NCBI GenBank assembly: GCA_907164885.2
Contig: OU015490.1
Span: 209,025,103-209,089,102, forward strand
Direction of reading: 5' to 3'
Source of the DNA: Dolomedes plantarius
Lineage: Eukaryota; Arthropoda; Arachnida; Araneae; Dolomedidae
DNA length: 64,000 nt
The translations under genes were made by a program, and so were the position numbers. The notes under the pieces were generated by a model that was not told the origin of the DNA, did not search any database, and worked only from the letters and a program-made list of their open reading frames with translations. Positions 40,099 through 52,777 of this stretch are shown here, piece by piece; position 1 is the stretch's first letter, and every line of letters starts with the position of its first letter.

Positions 40099-41211
40099 TT
40101 AACCCCTTCAGCGGGCACACAATCTTTTGGAACACCAGCAGGCGCGCGTTGCACAGAGTGAAACGTCTCTTCCAACCTTGATTATCCCTTTCGTAATAAA
40201 CTTTTTTTTTTTCAAATGGAATATAATAATTCTTCGTTTTATGACAACATATAAAATGTTGACAACATTGAGATATATTTATAATTAAAGGCTGAATAAT
40301 GCAAATACAATCGTCTTATTTCAAAACTGTCTGGTTTAATGCACCTAAGGACAACTTGCGAATCAAATCCTATTATGTCCCAAAACCTAAAGGAAAACAA
40401 TGAGATTGTCCATTTTCGTGATATGCAGGATACCGTGTAATCAGTGGCGCCGGAAGAGTCAAATATAGAGGGGGGCAAAGTAAAATAGATTAAAACTTTT
40501 ACACCTTTATTATTAAAAATACATATATACGGTTATAAAAAATAAACTTTTATGTTATTTTATGCTATTTTATGTTATATTATGTCCTATCACACGTCAA
40601 CGTGTACGCGTTTCAAATGCATCGGATTCAAGATTCCCTTTCGCGATGAAAAAACATCGTGTAGGTTTGCTTTTGAATCGCAAAAGCAAACGTCTGGAAT
40701 TGGCGTTTAAACACGCTTGCGTACCTGAAATGGCGATTAATCGCTCCTGCGTATATGGAATGACGTTTATCGTGCTTGCGTTAACGAGCGTGAGGTTGCA
40801 ATTTAGTATTCAGTTTTGTTAGGCTTTATGATTTTAAATGAAAACTCTAATATTTTACGAGCGCTAGCTAGGTAGAAACAAAAAATTCAATTTTCTAGGG
40901 GGGGGAAAGTGCCCTCTCTTGCCCCCCCTTTCCGGTGCCACTGCGTGTAATATCAGCACATTTGATCTGCTACATCAACTCCTACTTTTGTCGTATTGTA
41001 ATCTAGTATATTCCCTGGTTTACCACGGCTAAATCACGACTAACAATGAATGGAGAGGAATACAAGGGTCAGACAATCAAGCTTGCTATAGAAAGGGTGT
41101 AGCTATACGTAGAAACTGCTTAGAACATTCAAACTTTACTTATAAAACCAAACCATTCAAAATTACGAAAATGTTGCACTCTGTACACGTCCGCTCCCTC
41201 TGAAGTTTTAA
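40099..41211. mobile_element. TTAA-type MITE, family F, copy 1 (carries hAT insert)
   Basis: TTAA at 40099-40102 and 41208-41211. Starts CCCCTTCAGCGGGC and ends GCTCCCTCTGAAG. Apart from a 510-bp insertion it runs parallel to copy 2 (56514-57109), sharing the GCGCGTTGCACA, CGTGATATGC and TACAAGGGTCAGA blocks. Confidence 0.85.
40442..40943. mobile_element. Nested hAT MITE, 502 bp
   Basis: The 8-bp duplication CGTGTAAT (40434-40441, 40944-40951) is visible against the uninterrupted copy at 56514. Ends CAGTGGCGCCGGAA and TTCCGGTGCCACTG are inverted. Sub-terminal G-rich and C-rich runs (AGGGGGGCAAAG, TTGCCCCCCC) also pair. Confidence 0.92.
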
Positions 41212-42348
41212 AGAAGAGCCAAAGTTATTCATTCCAATACAAGTAAAATCTTTAATAACTGTGTTTTCTGAAAAAAAATCGCTCTTCTTCAAAAATGTAA
41301 ACTACTATCGTGATAACATGATATGTCTATGAAAATTTTCAGGTAATTTTTCAAATATACGGCAGATTAATAAACGGCAGTAATAAAAGACATATTTGGC
41401 TCTAGTTATACTATTTGTTCATTTATAGTTTTATTTATAAAAAAAAAACTCGTGAAATGAATGAAATTTTCCATTTGATTGCATATAATCGCCTGTATTT
41501 CTTCTAGATTTCAATATATCGATTAGCTTCCTGTTCATTTCAATCACCTTACGTATATATGATAAGAAATTAATAATAAGCAATTTTTTTTGGTAGAGCT
41601 AGAGTCGTTTATTTAAAAATTTGCTCAATTTCGTCTAAAATGCCTCAATTTTGTAAAAGAGTTGCATATTTGTAGGCTATTTTTTTAATCGTTTTCTTAT
41701 TTTGGTGCTATATTCCTTCGAAAAATAAGACAGTGCAACTACAGTTTTTCTAAAAGAAACTCCTCCGCACATAGTTGGATATCTTAAACAACTACATTTT
41801 GTAAACCTTACATTTTGTGAATTACACTCAGACCTGATATTATGAATTTGTTTTATCATAACAAGATATTGTAAAGCGAGAAATACAGAAACGTAAAATT
41901 TTTAGCCAGTTTTAATTACCGAAATTCCCAGACACCAATACTGACTATCATAAAACATAAAATCATGTGTTACTCAAGTGCCCCTTAACGACGCAATACA
42001 CAATTGTAAAGTCGGAGCAATATTATAATAGAATTTACTTAATATTGCATTACCAACTGCAAACTTGTTTTCGTCTAAAAAAATACCACGTTGAAAAGAT
42101 ACTTGAAGATTTTAAAAAAATTTTTAAGGTTTGCGAGACACAAAATCCCACTAAAGATATATTTTTTTTAACATTCTTCATACTACAGAACTCTGCTAGA
42201 AACAAGAATTACGGAGAGGATTAGCTCGCGAATTTTAATTAAATGTGTAGCATTTTTCAGAAATACTACATAGAAATTACACTAAATACTAAATAGCTAA
42301 CATTGTAAATAGTTAACCGTTATCTTTCCGTACAAAAGTATGTTTCAA

Positions 42349-42806
<458 letters not shown>

Positions 42807-42856
<50 letters not shown>
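42807..42856. repeat. (TA)n-(GT)n microsatellite
   Basis: 14 bases of TA and about 36 of GT; a run of Gs follows at 42871-42880. Confidence 0.95.
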
Positions 42857-42859
<3 letters not shown>

Positions 42860-43468
42860 CTAAAAATATGGGGGGGGGGGCGATCACGCGGCCTTAAAAC
42901 TGGATTTTAGTTAGTAAAATATAGGATTAACAATTTAAAAGTCTGGGAGTTCAAATAAGCGGCATCAGATTTTGCAGTGAAAATAGAATTAATGGGTTAG
43001 ACTTGATTCGATTACTGAACAACCACAGCTTCTAAATTGAAATTCCCCTTTTCATTATATAATCTTGGCGCGTCTGTGGTTTGAGCGTCGAAAAGAAAGG
43101 AATTGTTTAGATTAGCTAAAAAGCGTGTACATTATGACGAAATGAATAAGTAATGAGCGTCACTAAGCGTTGGTTTTTAAAGTTGAAACAATGAAAATCT
43201 TCAGAGCCGTCGATAACTAGGGAATGGAAAGGACGTGTGCCGTAGGCGCACATATTTAATTTGGGTGGGGTTCTTAATTAATGTTTGATGGAGCTGAGAT
43301 TCGTTAAGAGATTTAATAAATATGTTAGTAAATGATAATGGAGTTGTAGTCACTGTATTTGAGTTTGGATTCTACATTGTCTCGCCACCGGACCATCGTC
43401 GACTGCCAAGTGAGAAATGATTCTAGGAATAATGTGTTAATAGGATCTGGCGTGATGCACCAACGTCC

Positions 43469-43471
<3 letters not shown>

Positions 43472-43548
<77 letters not shown>
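43472..43548. repeat. (TA)n microsatellite
   Basis: 77 bases of TA alternation. Confidence 0.95.
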
Positions 43549-43549
<1 letters not shown>

Positions 43550-43574
43550 TAAACCCCACCAGGTGGTTTAGTAT
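43545..43574. repeat. Short hairpin at a (TA)n edge
   Basis: TATACTAAACCCCACC pairs with GGTGGTTTAGTATA with a 2-base bulge and an almost absent loop. It may be fused terminal repeats of a TA-targeting element with nothing left between them. Confidence 0.6.
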
Positions 43575-43641
43575 ATCTATCATATCATATATCTCATATC
43601 CTATTTCTCATGGTCATATTTAGAATGCATATGACTGTATT

Positions 43642-44130
43642 CAGTACCGTAACTAGCCATTCGTGAGCTCTGGACAAGAATTTGTATTTGGATCTTATAA
43701 CGGCTTTCACTGAAGTTCTTTTATGCGAGAAATAGAGACGACACACACAAAAAAAAACCTTCCCTGTTTTTGTCTCAAATTTTCATTATATCTTTTTTTA
43801 AGGGACACATCACACGCAGTAGATAAAAAGTAATTAAAAAAGATTGATTTGACATACAGAGCCATATTTGTCAGCTAAACCCTGTTGGCCGATCTGTTCT
43901 CCTCTGCAGTTCAACTCCAACTGCCGAAGAACAAAGCGCTCCCCTCTGAAGTAGGGTTGCCCTACTCTAACCTTGACACGGGTTTCCAGATTTGGCGCGT
44001 CTTACAGGCATTTTAATTAATTACTTTTGGGAAAATAATAAAACAAACACAGCATTTTGGGGTCCCCTTCCAAGTGGGCCCCGATGTTCTTAGTTACGGC
44101 TTAGCTACCCCATTCTTAGTTACGGCGCTG
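43642..44130. mobile_element. hAT MITE, 489 bp
   Basis: The 8-bp duplication ACTGTATT (43634-43641, 44131-44138) flanks CAGTACCGTAACTA and the inverted TAGTTACGGCGCTG. It ends 85 bases before exon 3, so it forms the far part of the acceptor region. No coding sequence. Confidence 0.9.
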
Positions 44131-44215
44131 ACTGTATTGAATGCCAGGTTTTATATATGCATGTTTTTTTAATTATTTCTTAATGGAAGTAACATCTAGT
44201 CTGTTCATTGTACAG

Positions 44216-44545
44216 GAAGAAGCAGAATATCTACTGGATGACGTTGCATATAACTGTTGTGAGACTTTAAGAACACTTCGAATAGTGAATTGCTCAAAAG
44301 AACCTTTCGCCATGTTGCATCCCGTTGTTTTTGTGAATCTTCAGTCTCTAACTATATCTCCGCAACATATAAATGATGACACTGTGGTGTTGTTGGGAAA
44401 CACGCGCCTGAAGGATCTGTACCTCTTGCAAACAAAACTAACACCACCTTGCAGTTCCGTATCATATAAATCATGGAAGGATTGCACGAAAGCCTCTCGG
44501 CGTTTGAACGTCCATCATATTCTGGAAGGTGAAGTAAAAACGAAG
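44216..44545 (+). CDS. F-box gene, coding exon 3 (residues 223-332)
   Basis: Starts after CTGTTCATTGTACAG and ends before GTAAGA; 110 codons, phase 0. Sequence such as ETLRTLRIVNCSKEP, FVNLQSLTISPQHIND and TRLKDLYLLQTKL shows the LxxLxL spacing of degenerate leucine-rich repeats, then the lysine-rich KSWKDCTKASRRLNVHHILE. No stop or frameshift. Confidence 0.92.
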
Positions 44546-44736
44546 GTAAGATATATTTTGTTAGTAATGATTTTAGTAAGATTATTTTGTACGACTAGTA
44601 AGATTAATTCCCCGCGTAATCTTCCCGTACTGCACATTAAATCCTTCTGAATTTCAAAATGTGAATTTTAGGCCGCTGCTTATTATCCCCAGATTTTTTC
44701 TTCATTTCTACTGAAGCCACTAAAATGTTATATACG

Positions 44737-44741
<5 letters not shown>

Positions 44742-44765
<24 letters not shown>
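44742..44765. repeat. (TA)n microsatellite
   Basis: 24 bases of TA. Confidence 0.9.
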
Positions 44766-44767
<2 letters not shown>

Positions 44768-46180
44768 CACCCATTTAATTTTCCCAACTCATACAAATTG
44801 TTATCTTCTCTTCTTAAAATCCTGCATCTCTGTGTACTCCTCTGCCGAGTTAGACCTGTACGGTGAAAAATGTCTTTTCCGAAATAAAGTTTGTAATATT
44901 TGCAGGAGCATTTCGTAGAAAAAGTTTTCCCGATGCGAAAACACAGCTGTACAATTGATGTCAGGCACAAACTAAATATTCCAACTAAGAAAACTTCTGT
45001 CAAACTCACAATCGCAACACCACTGTTTTCACAAGCACTACTATCCACGCTGGTTGTATCGGATGACGCGAAAGATGTCCGTCGACCACTTCGCTGGGAA
45101 ATTTCTCTGTCCACGTTTGTTGCTCGGATAACGCACGCCGTTGTCAGGCACAACAGGATATGTTTCTTCAGACGGCATTCGCAGGGGGAAAACGGCTGAT
45201 CAGCAGAGTTCAGTTCTCCTAAGCGGGGCAAGTCATGCTGGATTCCTCCGAATGCATTTCCTCCGAAGACAAACTGTAGCATTTTTCTGTAGCATCTGGA
45301 AACGGCAAACATCAGCGCATGTGTGTAACTGAGGCGTTAGATGTCCGAGGCGGCCAGACCACAGATTAACCTTGTACGCTGCTCCCAAACTTTGTTTTCG
45401 AAAAGAGCGTTGGCCCGGGGATGACCCAATTCCTCCATATACTCGGAAATTCATGGGGATCTTCTCGCGCACCAAACACAGTTCTGTTATCTTTTTCGGC
45501 AGCTCTGCCGACATGTTACGACATGTTACAGAAAGAGTCGGCAGCTCTGCCGACTCTTTCTGTAACATGACGGATCAACCCCGAGAAGGAAGACGAATTA
45601 ACGACCGGGACATGTCACATAATAATAAGACGAAGAAACGTCTTCACGGGGCAATTACAGAAGGTAGAAAACGCACATCAACTTGGCAACAGGCCAGTAC
45701 CATAAATTAAACGTATCCGACTCCGTATCCTTTACGAAACACTGTACATTTATTAACAATTCACAATCACAGCACAATTACAGTATTCTTACAATAATTA
45801 TTTACGGCTTTTCATTTATGCCGCCCAGATTTTCCCACTCGACTACGTCGAGCCGTCACATGGTTCTAAGAGCCTCGCAAATCGGCTCTCCAACGCGACA
45901 ACAAGTTACTTTCGTTTTGACACGTGACATACACATACAGTATTTCCCTCCCGTAAGGAGAGTAAACCCAAAATCCATTTTTATAGTGACAACAGTTACT
46001 GACGGAGTTTGGAGTCGTAACAAGGCCTATATATAACTTCATAGACGGTTCGTCATGTGATTATGCAAACGTGCAGCGATTCGCTTTCAGTTCGGATGGC
46101 TGGGTCTGAGCACTTATATACAGGGGATTATCTAACTAAGGGTAACTAAGTGGATTATCTAAATATATACAAGGGTCGTA
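44766..46180. other. Unidentified GC-richer block
   Basis: 1.4 kb with clearly higher GC than the intron around it. Open frames of 100-180 codons on both strands (44767-45312 minus is longest) show no domain I recognise. It contains a 48-bp perfect palindrome (45522-45569). An abrupt compositional border on both sides suggests a transposon or LTR of unknown family. No inverted or direct terminal repeat was found. Confidence 0.4.
45522..45569. repeat. 48-bp perfect palindrome
   Basis: A 23-base arm starting CATGTTACAGAAAGAG and ending TCGGCAG is followed after CT by its exact complement. The core CGGCAGCTCTGCCG, itself a near-palindrome, occurs again at 45497-45510. Confidence 0.95.
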
Positions 46181-46279
46181 TAGGATATGCCGAAATAAAT
46201 TCCTTTGTTCTTAAAACGAAAGCGAAAAACGTAATTAGTCCATGCTAAAGGAAATTTAGAAATTTGAAAGTGTTTTGTG

Positions 46280-46283
<4 letters not shown>

Positions 46284-46377
<94 letters not shown>
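46284..46377. repeat. (TA)n microsatellite
   Basis: 94 bases of TA. Confidence 0.95.
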
Positions 46378-46378
<1 letters not shown>

Positions 46379-47616
46379 TCATTAGGAATTATTTTTAAAA
46401 ATATTTTATAATTGGATCTTTATAAAAATGCATTGACACATTGCAATTAATCAGTTTCTATGTACCACGCACGAAAAAAAACCGTAAATATAAGATTAGC
46501 TACGTTTAGAAGAAAAAAAAATAAGTTTTTCTCTTGTGAATTTCTTATAAAATAAGATTGATACAAATTACGTTCCTAAGAAAATTCGGAATGGTTGGAA
46601 AACGTTCCTTTTTTAAATATACCGAAAATAATTTTTTTTTCAATTTGTAATTTCTCACAATGCGTGTTCTTATGAACAAAAATGTAGCATTCGAAAAGTT
46701 AATACTCTTCTAAACGTCAATTATTTTTTGATTTCATCACGAAAAAATTAAATGTTCCAGTCTACGCAAAAAAATGAAATAAAATAAAAACAAAATTTTT
46801 TTTCAATATTTAATTTTTATTTGGAGCAAATTTCATTTCTTCTATAATTAGTTCGAGATGTCATATTTAGGAAAAAATCAAATCATCTTTTACATGTCTT
46901 TTTAAGTTTTGATTTTTTTTTAACGTTCAAACGAATAAAAAAAATATCACGTGCAAAATACACACAGAAAAACTTAACTTGAGTGCTTTTAGATTTCATA
47001 AAAACCACTGAGTGGAACAATGAAAAAAAAAAACATTTTTTAAACACTGATAAATATTGGGCCATTTCACTTAAATTGTAAAAAAACTTAAATTGTAAAA
47101 AAATACTGAAATTGTAAAAAAAAAAAAATTATCGACTAATATGAAAAATATATTGTTTTTATCACTTCTGTCAACGTATTGGATTTTCTTGAAATCAAAG
47201 TAAATTATTGTGTTTTAAGTAAATTAATATATCTATAGATTTCTGTATAGTTTCTTTCATAAGTGCTGGATATATATCTGTGTTTGCAGCGTAAAGAGTG
47301 TGAAGCCCAAAATTGTAGATTTCAGAAAAACGGGATTAAAAAAAACGGCTTTTGTAAAGTCTGTTTTTTTATGTTTAATTTTTAATTTTTGTCTTTAGAG
47401 TAAATTTTTCCAATTTTATTTTTGCTGAGTAAAGAGTGTTTGATTGGGACACAACCCCTTTAACACTAACATGTTTGTGGTTTGTTTTACATATCCCAAA
47501 TTTTCCCTGATGAATAAAAATATTTAGGAGGGGAATTGGATTTAGCTGCAGTAGTTCTTGATTTTTCAAACATTTCTGGTTTGATAACTCATTTTAGCCG
47601 ATTTTGGACATCCACT

Positions 47617-47857
<241 letters not shown>

Positions 47858-47860
<3 letters not shown>

Positions 47861-48027
47861 TGGAATCTCGATCGATCGTTTTCGGATCCATCGTTTTTCC
47901 GTATATACCGTTCATTTTATCCAGTCCCAACGATCTTATTGCTTTGTTATGTCTCCGCATCTATCGTTTTCCCGCATTTATCGTTCATTTCAATCGGTCC
48001 CTTGAAAAACGATAGATCGAGATTCCG

Positions 48028-48030
<3 letters not shown>
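47858..48030. mobile_element. Pogo/Tigger-like MITE, second copy, 173 bp
   Basis: Ends GAGTGGAATCTCGATC and GATCGAGATTCCGCTG. The interior matches the copy at 8395-8552 in reverse orientation (shared ATTTATCGTTCATTTCAATC and CTTGAAAA-CGATAGATCG blocks). (GA)n lies on the left and (TA)n on the right. Confidence 0.8.

Positions 48031-48093
<63 letters not shown>
48031..48093. repeat. (TA)n microsatellite
   Basis: 63 bases of TA lying between a pogo-like MITE and a mariner terminus. Confidence 0.95.
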
Positions 48094-48101
<8 letters not shown>

Positions 48102-48104
48102 ATA

Positions 48105-49438
48105 CAGTATGCCCACTAAAGTCCCTTCCAACCCTCTTAACTTCGGAACGGCTGCTGCTATATTCATAAAAGTGGTGTCTAGGTATCGTAAAGTAGCCAT
48201 GCGCTAATGAATGAAACCACCTACCGCGGCACCTGGTGGAAAACTTCGGAGTTAGCATTCCTATCTTTAAAACGGAACGAGATAGGGGAAAAAAGTGATT
48301 CACAAAGTTGTAGAAAATCATCGATTTAGTACGAAAATATACCTTGTAGACATTAATGCAAAGAATGGAACGGTTAAAATGCGCATTTGTTTTTTCGTGA
48401 TATTCTACACTGTGACGTCAGAAAACTTGAACGAAAGGAGAAATGATTATCTTTCGGGCCAACCACGACACCGCAATGTGCACAGTGGTATATCGCATTT
48501 GATCCCCGATCAAAATGACAGCGGTTCAAACATCGAGGGTTTCATCCTTGTACTGATTGTCTTTATAAACAGAGTAGACAATACGTAGATCGTGTAAAAT
48601 AGTGTCGCATCAACTCAACGCGACTTGCGCTTGGTGTTCGAAATTTTTGCAGTATGCAAATACGTAACAAACGTCACGCCTGTTCACCTGAGACAGCTAT
48701 AAAAGAGACATCTTCTTGGGGTTGTAGTATGTTGATGCTCGTGGTCATGGCTGAGTATTCCAAAGCCGAGATCTCCAGTGAAGCATACCACGTCAAGGAA
48801 TTCGGAGACCAAATAATTGGGTATGGCGGTTTCGAAGAGTGGGCTCCACGTTCGCCTGATCTGACTCCACTGGACTTTTTCCTGTGGGGATACCTGAAAC
48901 AGCAGGTGTATGAGACCCCTTCACAAACATTGCAGGACCTTAAACAACGCATTACGGACGCTTGTGTCAACGTGTCACGCTCTTTGCTCCAACGTGTGCA
49001 ACGTGAGATTCAAACGAGGATACAAATGCGTATTGCAGCAGACGGTGAGAAGTTTGAACATCTCAAATAAAGGTATATTGTTAAAATTAGTTGTTTTTTT
49101 TTCTTTCTCAGATCCTTTTGTCACGTCATAGGGTAGGAAATCACAAAAAAAAAACAAATGCGTGTTTTAACCGTTGTAGTCTTCTCATTAATGTCTACAA
49201 GGTATCTTTTCATACTAAATAGATGATTTTCTACAACTTTGTAAATCACTTTTTTCCCTATCTCGTTCCGTTTTCAAGATAGGAATGCTAATTCCGCAGT
49301 TTTCCACCGGGTGGCGCGGTAGGTGGTTTCATTCAGTAGCGCATGGCTACTTTACTATACCTAGACACCACTTTTATGGATATAGCAGCAGCCGTTCCGA
49401 AGTTAAGAGGGTGGGAAGGGAATTTAGTGGGCATACTG
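48105..49438 (+). mobile_element. Mariner-related transposon with ~315-bp TIRs, internally deleted
   Basis: CAGTATGCCCACTAAA and TTTAGTGGGCATACTG are the termini, flanked by TA (48103-48104, 49439-49440). The repeats stay alike from 48105 to about 48420 and from 49123 to 49438, including GTCTAGGTAT, GAACGAGATAGGG and TACCTTGTAGACATTAATG. TIRs make up almost half of the element. Confidence 0.92.
48654..49070 (+). pseudogene. Transposase C-terminal fragment
   Basis: The frame is open for 138 codons. The second half is transposase-like: IIGYGGFEEWAPRSPD, LTPLDFFLWGYLKQQVYE (third catalytic aspartate), LQDLKQRITDAC. It has the style of the DUF4817/DDE family. The N-terminal HTH and first aspartate are missing, and the second aspartate region is not recognisable. 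Confidence 0.75.
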
Positions 49439-50803
49439 TATATATAATGTGGGATCGAAATCTAAAATTTCACAACCGTGTTAAAGTCAAAAATCCTTTA
49501 ATTTAACTGAGTATTAAACGCAAAGGCTTTATTTTATAGAGGTAGAATACTAATAGTATGTATATTTTCTCTTCGAGTTAAGAATTTAACTCGTAAAGCT
49601 AATTTTCTTAAAAAATAACATAATTTTTAACGTTGAAGAAATAATAGGATATTCAACTTTGAAGCCAAGAGAGAGTTATTATGCAATTCTTTTAAAGTAT
49701 ACATTGTTTTTAATGAAAATTCTAAACATAATATTTATCAAAAATCCTGTGCATGAGAAAACTGCAGAATACATTAGATGTACACTTTTTCCAAGCAGAA
49801 GTCTTTATCGCTCAGTCGCCATTTTGAACACATGCTTTAAAATTACATAGGATATATTTTTACTCTATTATATCATAATGTGTTACATCACGCAAAGTTT
49901 GCAGTATCTATTTTGTGCATGGCCCACTTTCACCTCTTCTTTTTTATTGTGAAGACCATCGTGTGGCATGAAGCCACAGACTCAGATCTTCAAGGATACA
50001 AACATTTCTTTCTTTTTTTTTTTCAAGTTTATTTTTGTACCAAAACTTGAAAGTGCTTGAAATGATAGATAAGCTCCACCCCGACAATTCATAACTTTAT
50101 GTTTTGTTCACATGCCAAGCACTTTATGCTCGCAATTATGAGGTTTCGCCTACTAAATGATAGATTGCAGATAGGAGGAAAAATTTCATCTTTAGATATT
50201 ACAAAATGTTTTTCACGTTTATGCATCCTTCATGTATAATGAATACTTTGAAATTCCTCTGCATTATATATTAAAATTGTAGTTTTACACAAAAAAGATA
50301 AAAATCGATTTCTACATATTAATTATTTTCACTGCATGCGATGCGATTTAAAAACAAAAAATTAAATATTTTTAAAAGAGGTTTTATTTACTCTTTCCTC
50401 ATTGGAAATAAAAAAATATCGTATTTTAAAAAAGTCAACTTAATGTTATTTTGTAATAAAAATACTAACGTAACAAATATATCATGTAACAAACACAGAA
50501 GTGCCAGAAAAATTGTTTTAGACTATCACTTAAGCATCATATAGCAATATTATGTTCCTCGTAAATGCTTTCGTCAGCAAACAGCTTATATAAAGCGACG
50601 GATATATTAGGATTCTTAAAATGCTGATTTTGGAATGAGTGTGATATGAAATCATGATTTAGGGGAATATCAACGAGATATATGATAGTTGGTGCTCGTG
50701 CGATGGGTTATGGCTTTTCTGAGGTACAGTCAGTGTGAGGTACAGTCACATTTTGAATGACAGTCCATCTTGGGGCTTGTCCTAACATCTGCGTGAGGAC
50801 TGC

Positions 50804-50807
<4 letters not shown>

Positions 50808-50840
<33 letters not shown>
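50808..50840. repeat. (TA)n microsatellite
   Basis: 33 bases of TA, next to the 3' end of the minus-strand Helitron. Confidence 0.95.
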
Positions 50841-50842
<2 letters not shown>

Positions 50843-50843
<1 letters not shown>

Positions 50844-50922
50844 TAGCTGAAAACCCGCGCTTCGCTACGGAGTACATTCAAATTAAATACAACGGTCAAT
50901 GTATGCAATTAATGCAAAACAA

Positions 50923-50979
<57 letters not shown>

Positions 50980-51001
50980 AATAAGATGAAAGAGTAAACC
51001 A

Positions 51002-51085
<84 letters not shown>

Positions 51086-51665
51086 CTAATAAATACGACT
51101 ATCAATATATACAATTGATGTAGAAATATATATATATTTATTTATTTATAAAAAAATAGTAAGGGATATTTTTATAGACAAAATAATGTCCAATCGTCTG
51201 CCGCATTAGCAAGGAAAAAAATATATTTTTTTGTCTATTTAGTTGTTATGCCCGTGACGATAAATTTATTTAAAGTACCGAGAAAGAGAAATCACGTGAT
51301 CAGCACTTAATAAATTAAATTCTAAAAATTAATCTTTAAAAATTCACAAGAATCTGGAAATGGAGGTAAAGATTCGAAAAAAATTTCATTTTAAAGGAAT
51401 TTTTAGGATCTTTCTAGTGATACAAATTTTATAACCCTCAAAGTATTATTTTAAATTCAGACGTAAAAAAAGTAAAAAAAAAAGCTTAAAAGTTTAATTT
51501 TAAAAAATCTAAGCAGAAATTTTGAAAAAACTTTCTTAATGCACCCCTACACTATAAGAAGAATCGCCATGCAAAATTTCAGCCCTTTCGGTCCAGCGGT
51601 TTGGTCTGTGCGTTGTATGTCAGTCAGTGAATGAGTCAGTTACGGAACTGTTTTATATATATAGA
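50843..51665 (-). mobile_element. Non-autonomous Helitron, minus strand
   Basis: On the minus strand it starts TCTATATATATAAAACAG and ends CCGTAGCGAAGCGCGGGT, TTTCAG, CTAA, between A and T. It contains two (TA)n tracts (50939-50977 and 51003-51083). Family as at 26399. Confidence 0.8.
50939..51083. repeat. Two (TA)n tracts inside a Helitron
   Basis: 39 and 81 bases of TA separated by 25 bases (AGAATAAGATGAAAGAG...); (CA)n precedes them at 50922-50938. Confidence 0.93.
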
Positions 51666-51675
51666 TTACCTTAAA

Positions 51676-52178
51676 TCTATATATATAAAACAGTTCCGTA
51701 ACTGACTCACTGACATACAACGCACAAACCAAACCGCTGGACATAAAGGGCTGACATTTTGCATTGCGATTCTTCTTATGGTGCAGGGGTGCACTAAGAA
51801 AGATTTTTCAAAAATTCTTCTTAGATTTTTTTAAATTAAATTTTTAAGCTGTTTTTGTAACTTTCTTTAAGTTTGCATTTAAAATAATAATTTTAGGGTT
51901 ATAAAATTTATATCACGAAAAAGATCATAAAAATTCCTTTAAAATGACATCTTTTTCGAACCTTTTCCTCCATTTTCTGATTTCTGGTGAATTTTTAAAG
52001 ATTCGTTTTTAGAATTTAATTTATTAAATGCCGATCATGTGATTTCATCTTCTGGTACTTTAAATAAATTTATCGTAGCGTGCACAACAACTAAATAGAC
52101 AAAAAAAAATTCCTTTTCTTTCTAATGCGGCAGACGATTGGATATTATCAAAAAAAATTATCCCTTACGATTTTTTTA

Positions 52179-52277
<99 letters not shown>

Positions 52278-52408
52278 CATCAATTGTATACATTGATCGT
52301 CGCATTTATTATAAATATATATATTTATTTTTTTGGCATTAATTGCATACATTGACCGTTGTATTGACTTTGAATGTACTCCGTAGCGAAGCGCAGGTTT
52401 TCAGCTAG
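51676..52408 (+). mobile_element. Non-autonomous Helitron, plus strand
   Basis: Starts TCTATATATATAAAACAG at 51676, ends with the CCGTAGCGAAGCGCAGG hairpin, TTTTCAG and CTAG at 52408. Flanking bases are A and T. It carries a (TA)n tract at 52184-52274 in place of the non-repetitive interior of its relatives. Only 10 bases separate its start from that of the minus-strand copy. Confidence 0.8.
52184..52274. repeat. (TA)n tract inside a Helitron
   Basis: 91 bases of TA alternation. Confidence 0.95.
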
Positions 52409-52424
52409 TTAATCTATAAAACAA

Positions 52425-52777
52425 TAACTTCTGTTGTTTGTGGTATAATTGATAATAGCTTTAGTCTAATTAGAAAACTACAAACATTAGATAATTGTAA
52501 AACAATAGTAACATATGATTTTAAAGGTTTATTCAATAATATCAATATAAATGATTTAAATTGAATAATTATAAAGTTAGTACAAAATAATATTCAATAC
52601 TTAAGCAACGAAATCAATCTTACTCGTTTCGATACCCTCCTAGATTTTGTAACTAAACATAATTATATAGTACATAATAATAGTATATACTTACAGACTA
52701 AATGTGTACCACAAGATGGAAATGCTTCAAGTATGCTAGCCAATTTATACTTACATTATTTTGAACTTAATAATATA
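52425..52777 (+). pseudogene. Reverse transcriptase remnant, 5' part
   Basis: The frame reads VTYDFKGLFNNININDL (RT motif A-like, with the DFxxLFxNI pattern), then DFVTKHNYIVHNN, CVPQDGNASSMLANLYL (motif B-like, the PQG turned to PQD) and HYFELNN. One in-frame stop follows NDLN. It is cut at 52777 by a DNA transposon. The family is uncertain: Penelope-like is possible, but I cannot exclude other non-LTR lineages. Confidence 0.65.

Noticed and set aside
44767..45710. Open frames of 99-181 codons in the GC-richer block
   Set aside because: No recognisable domain, overlapping frames on both strands, and a palindrome in the middle. Kept only as an unidentified block.
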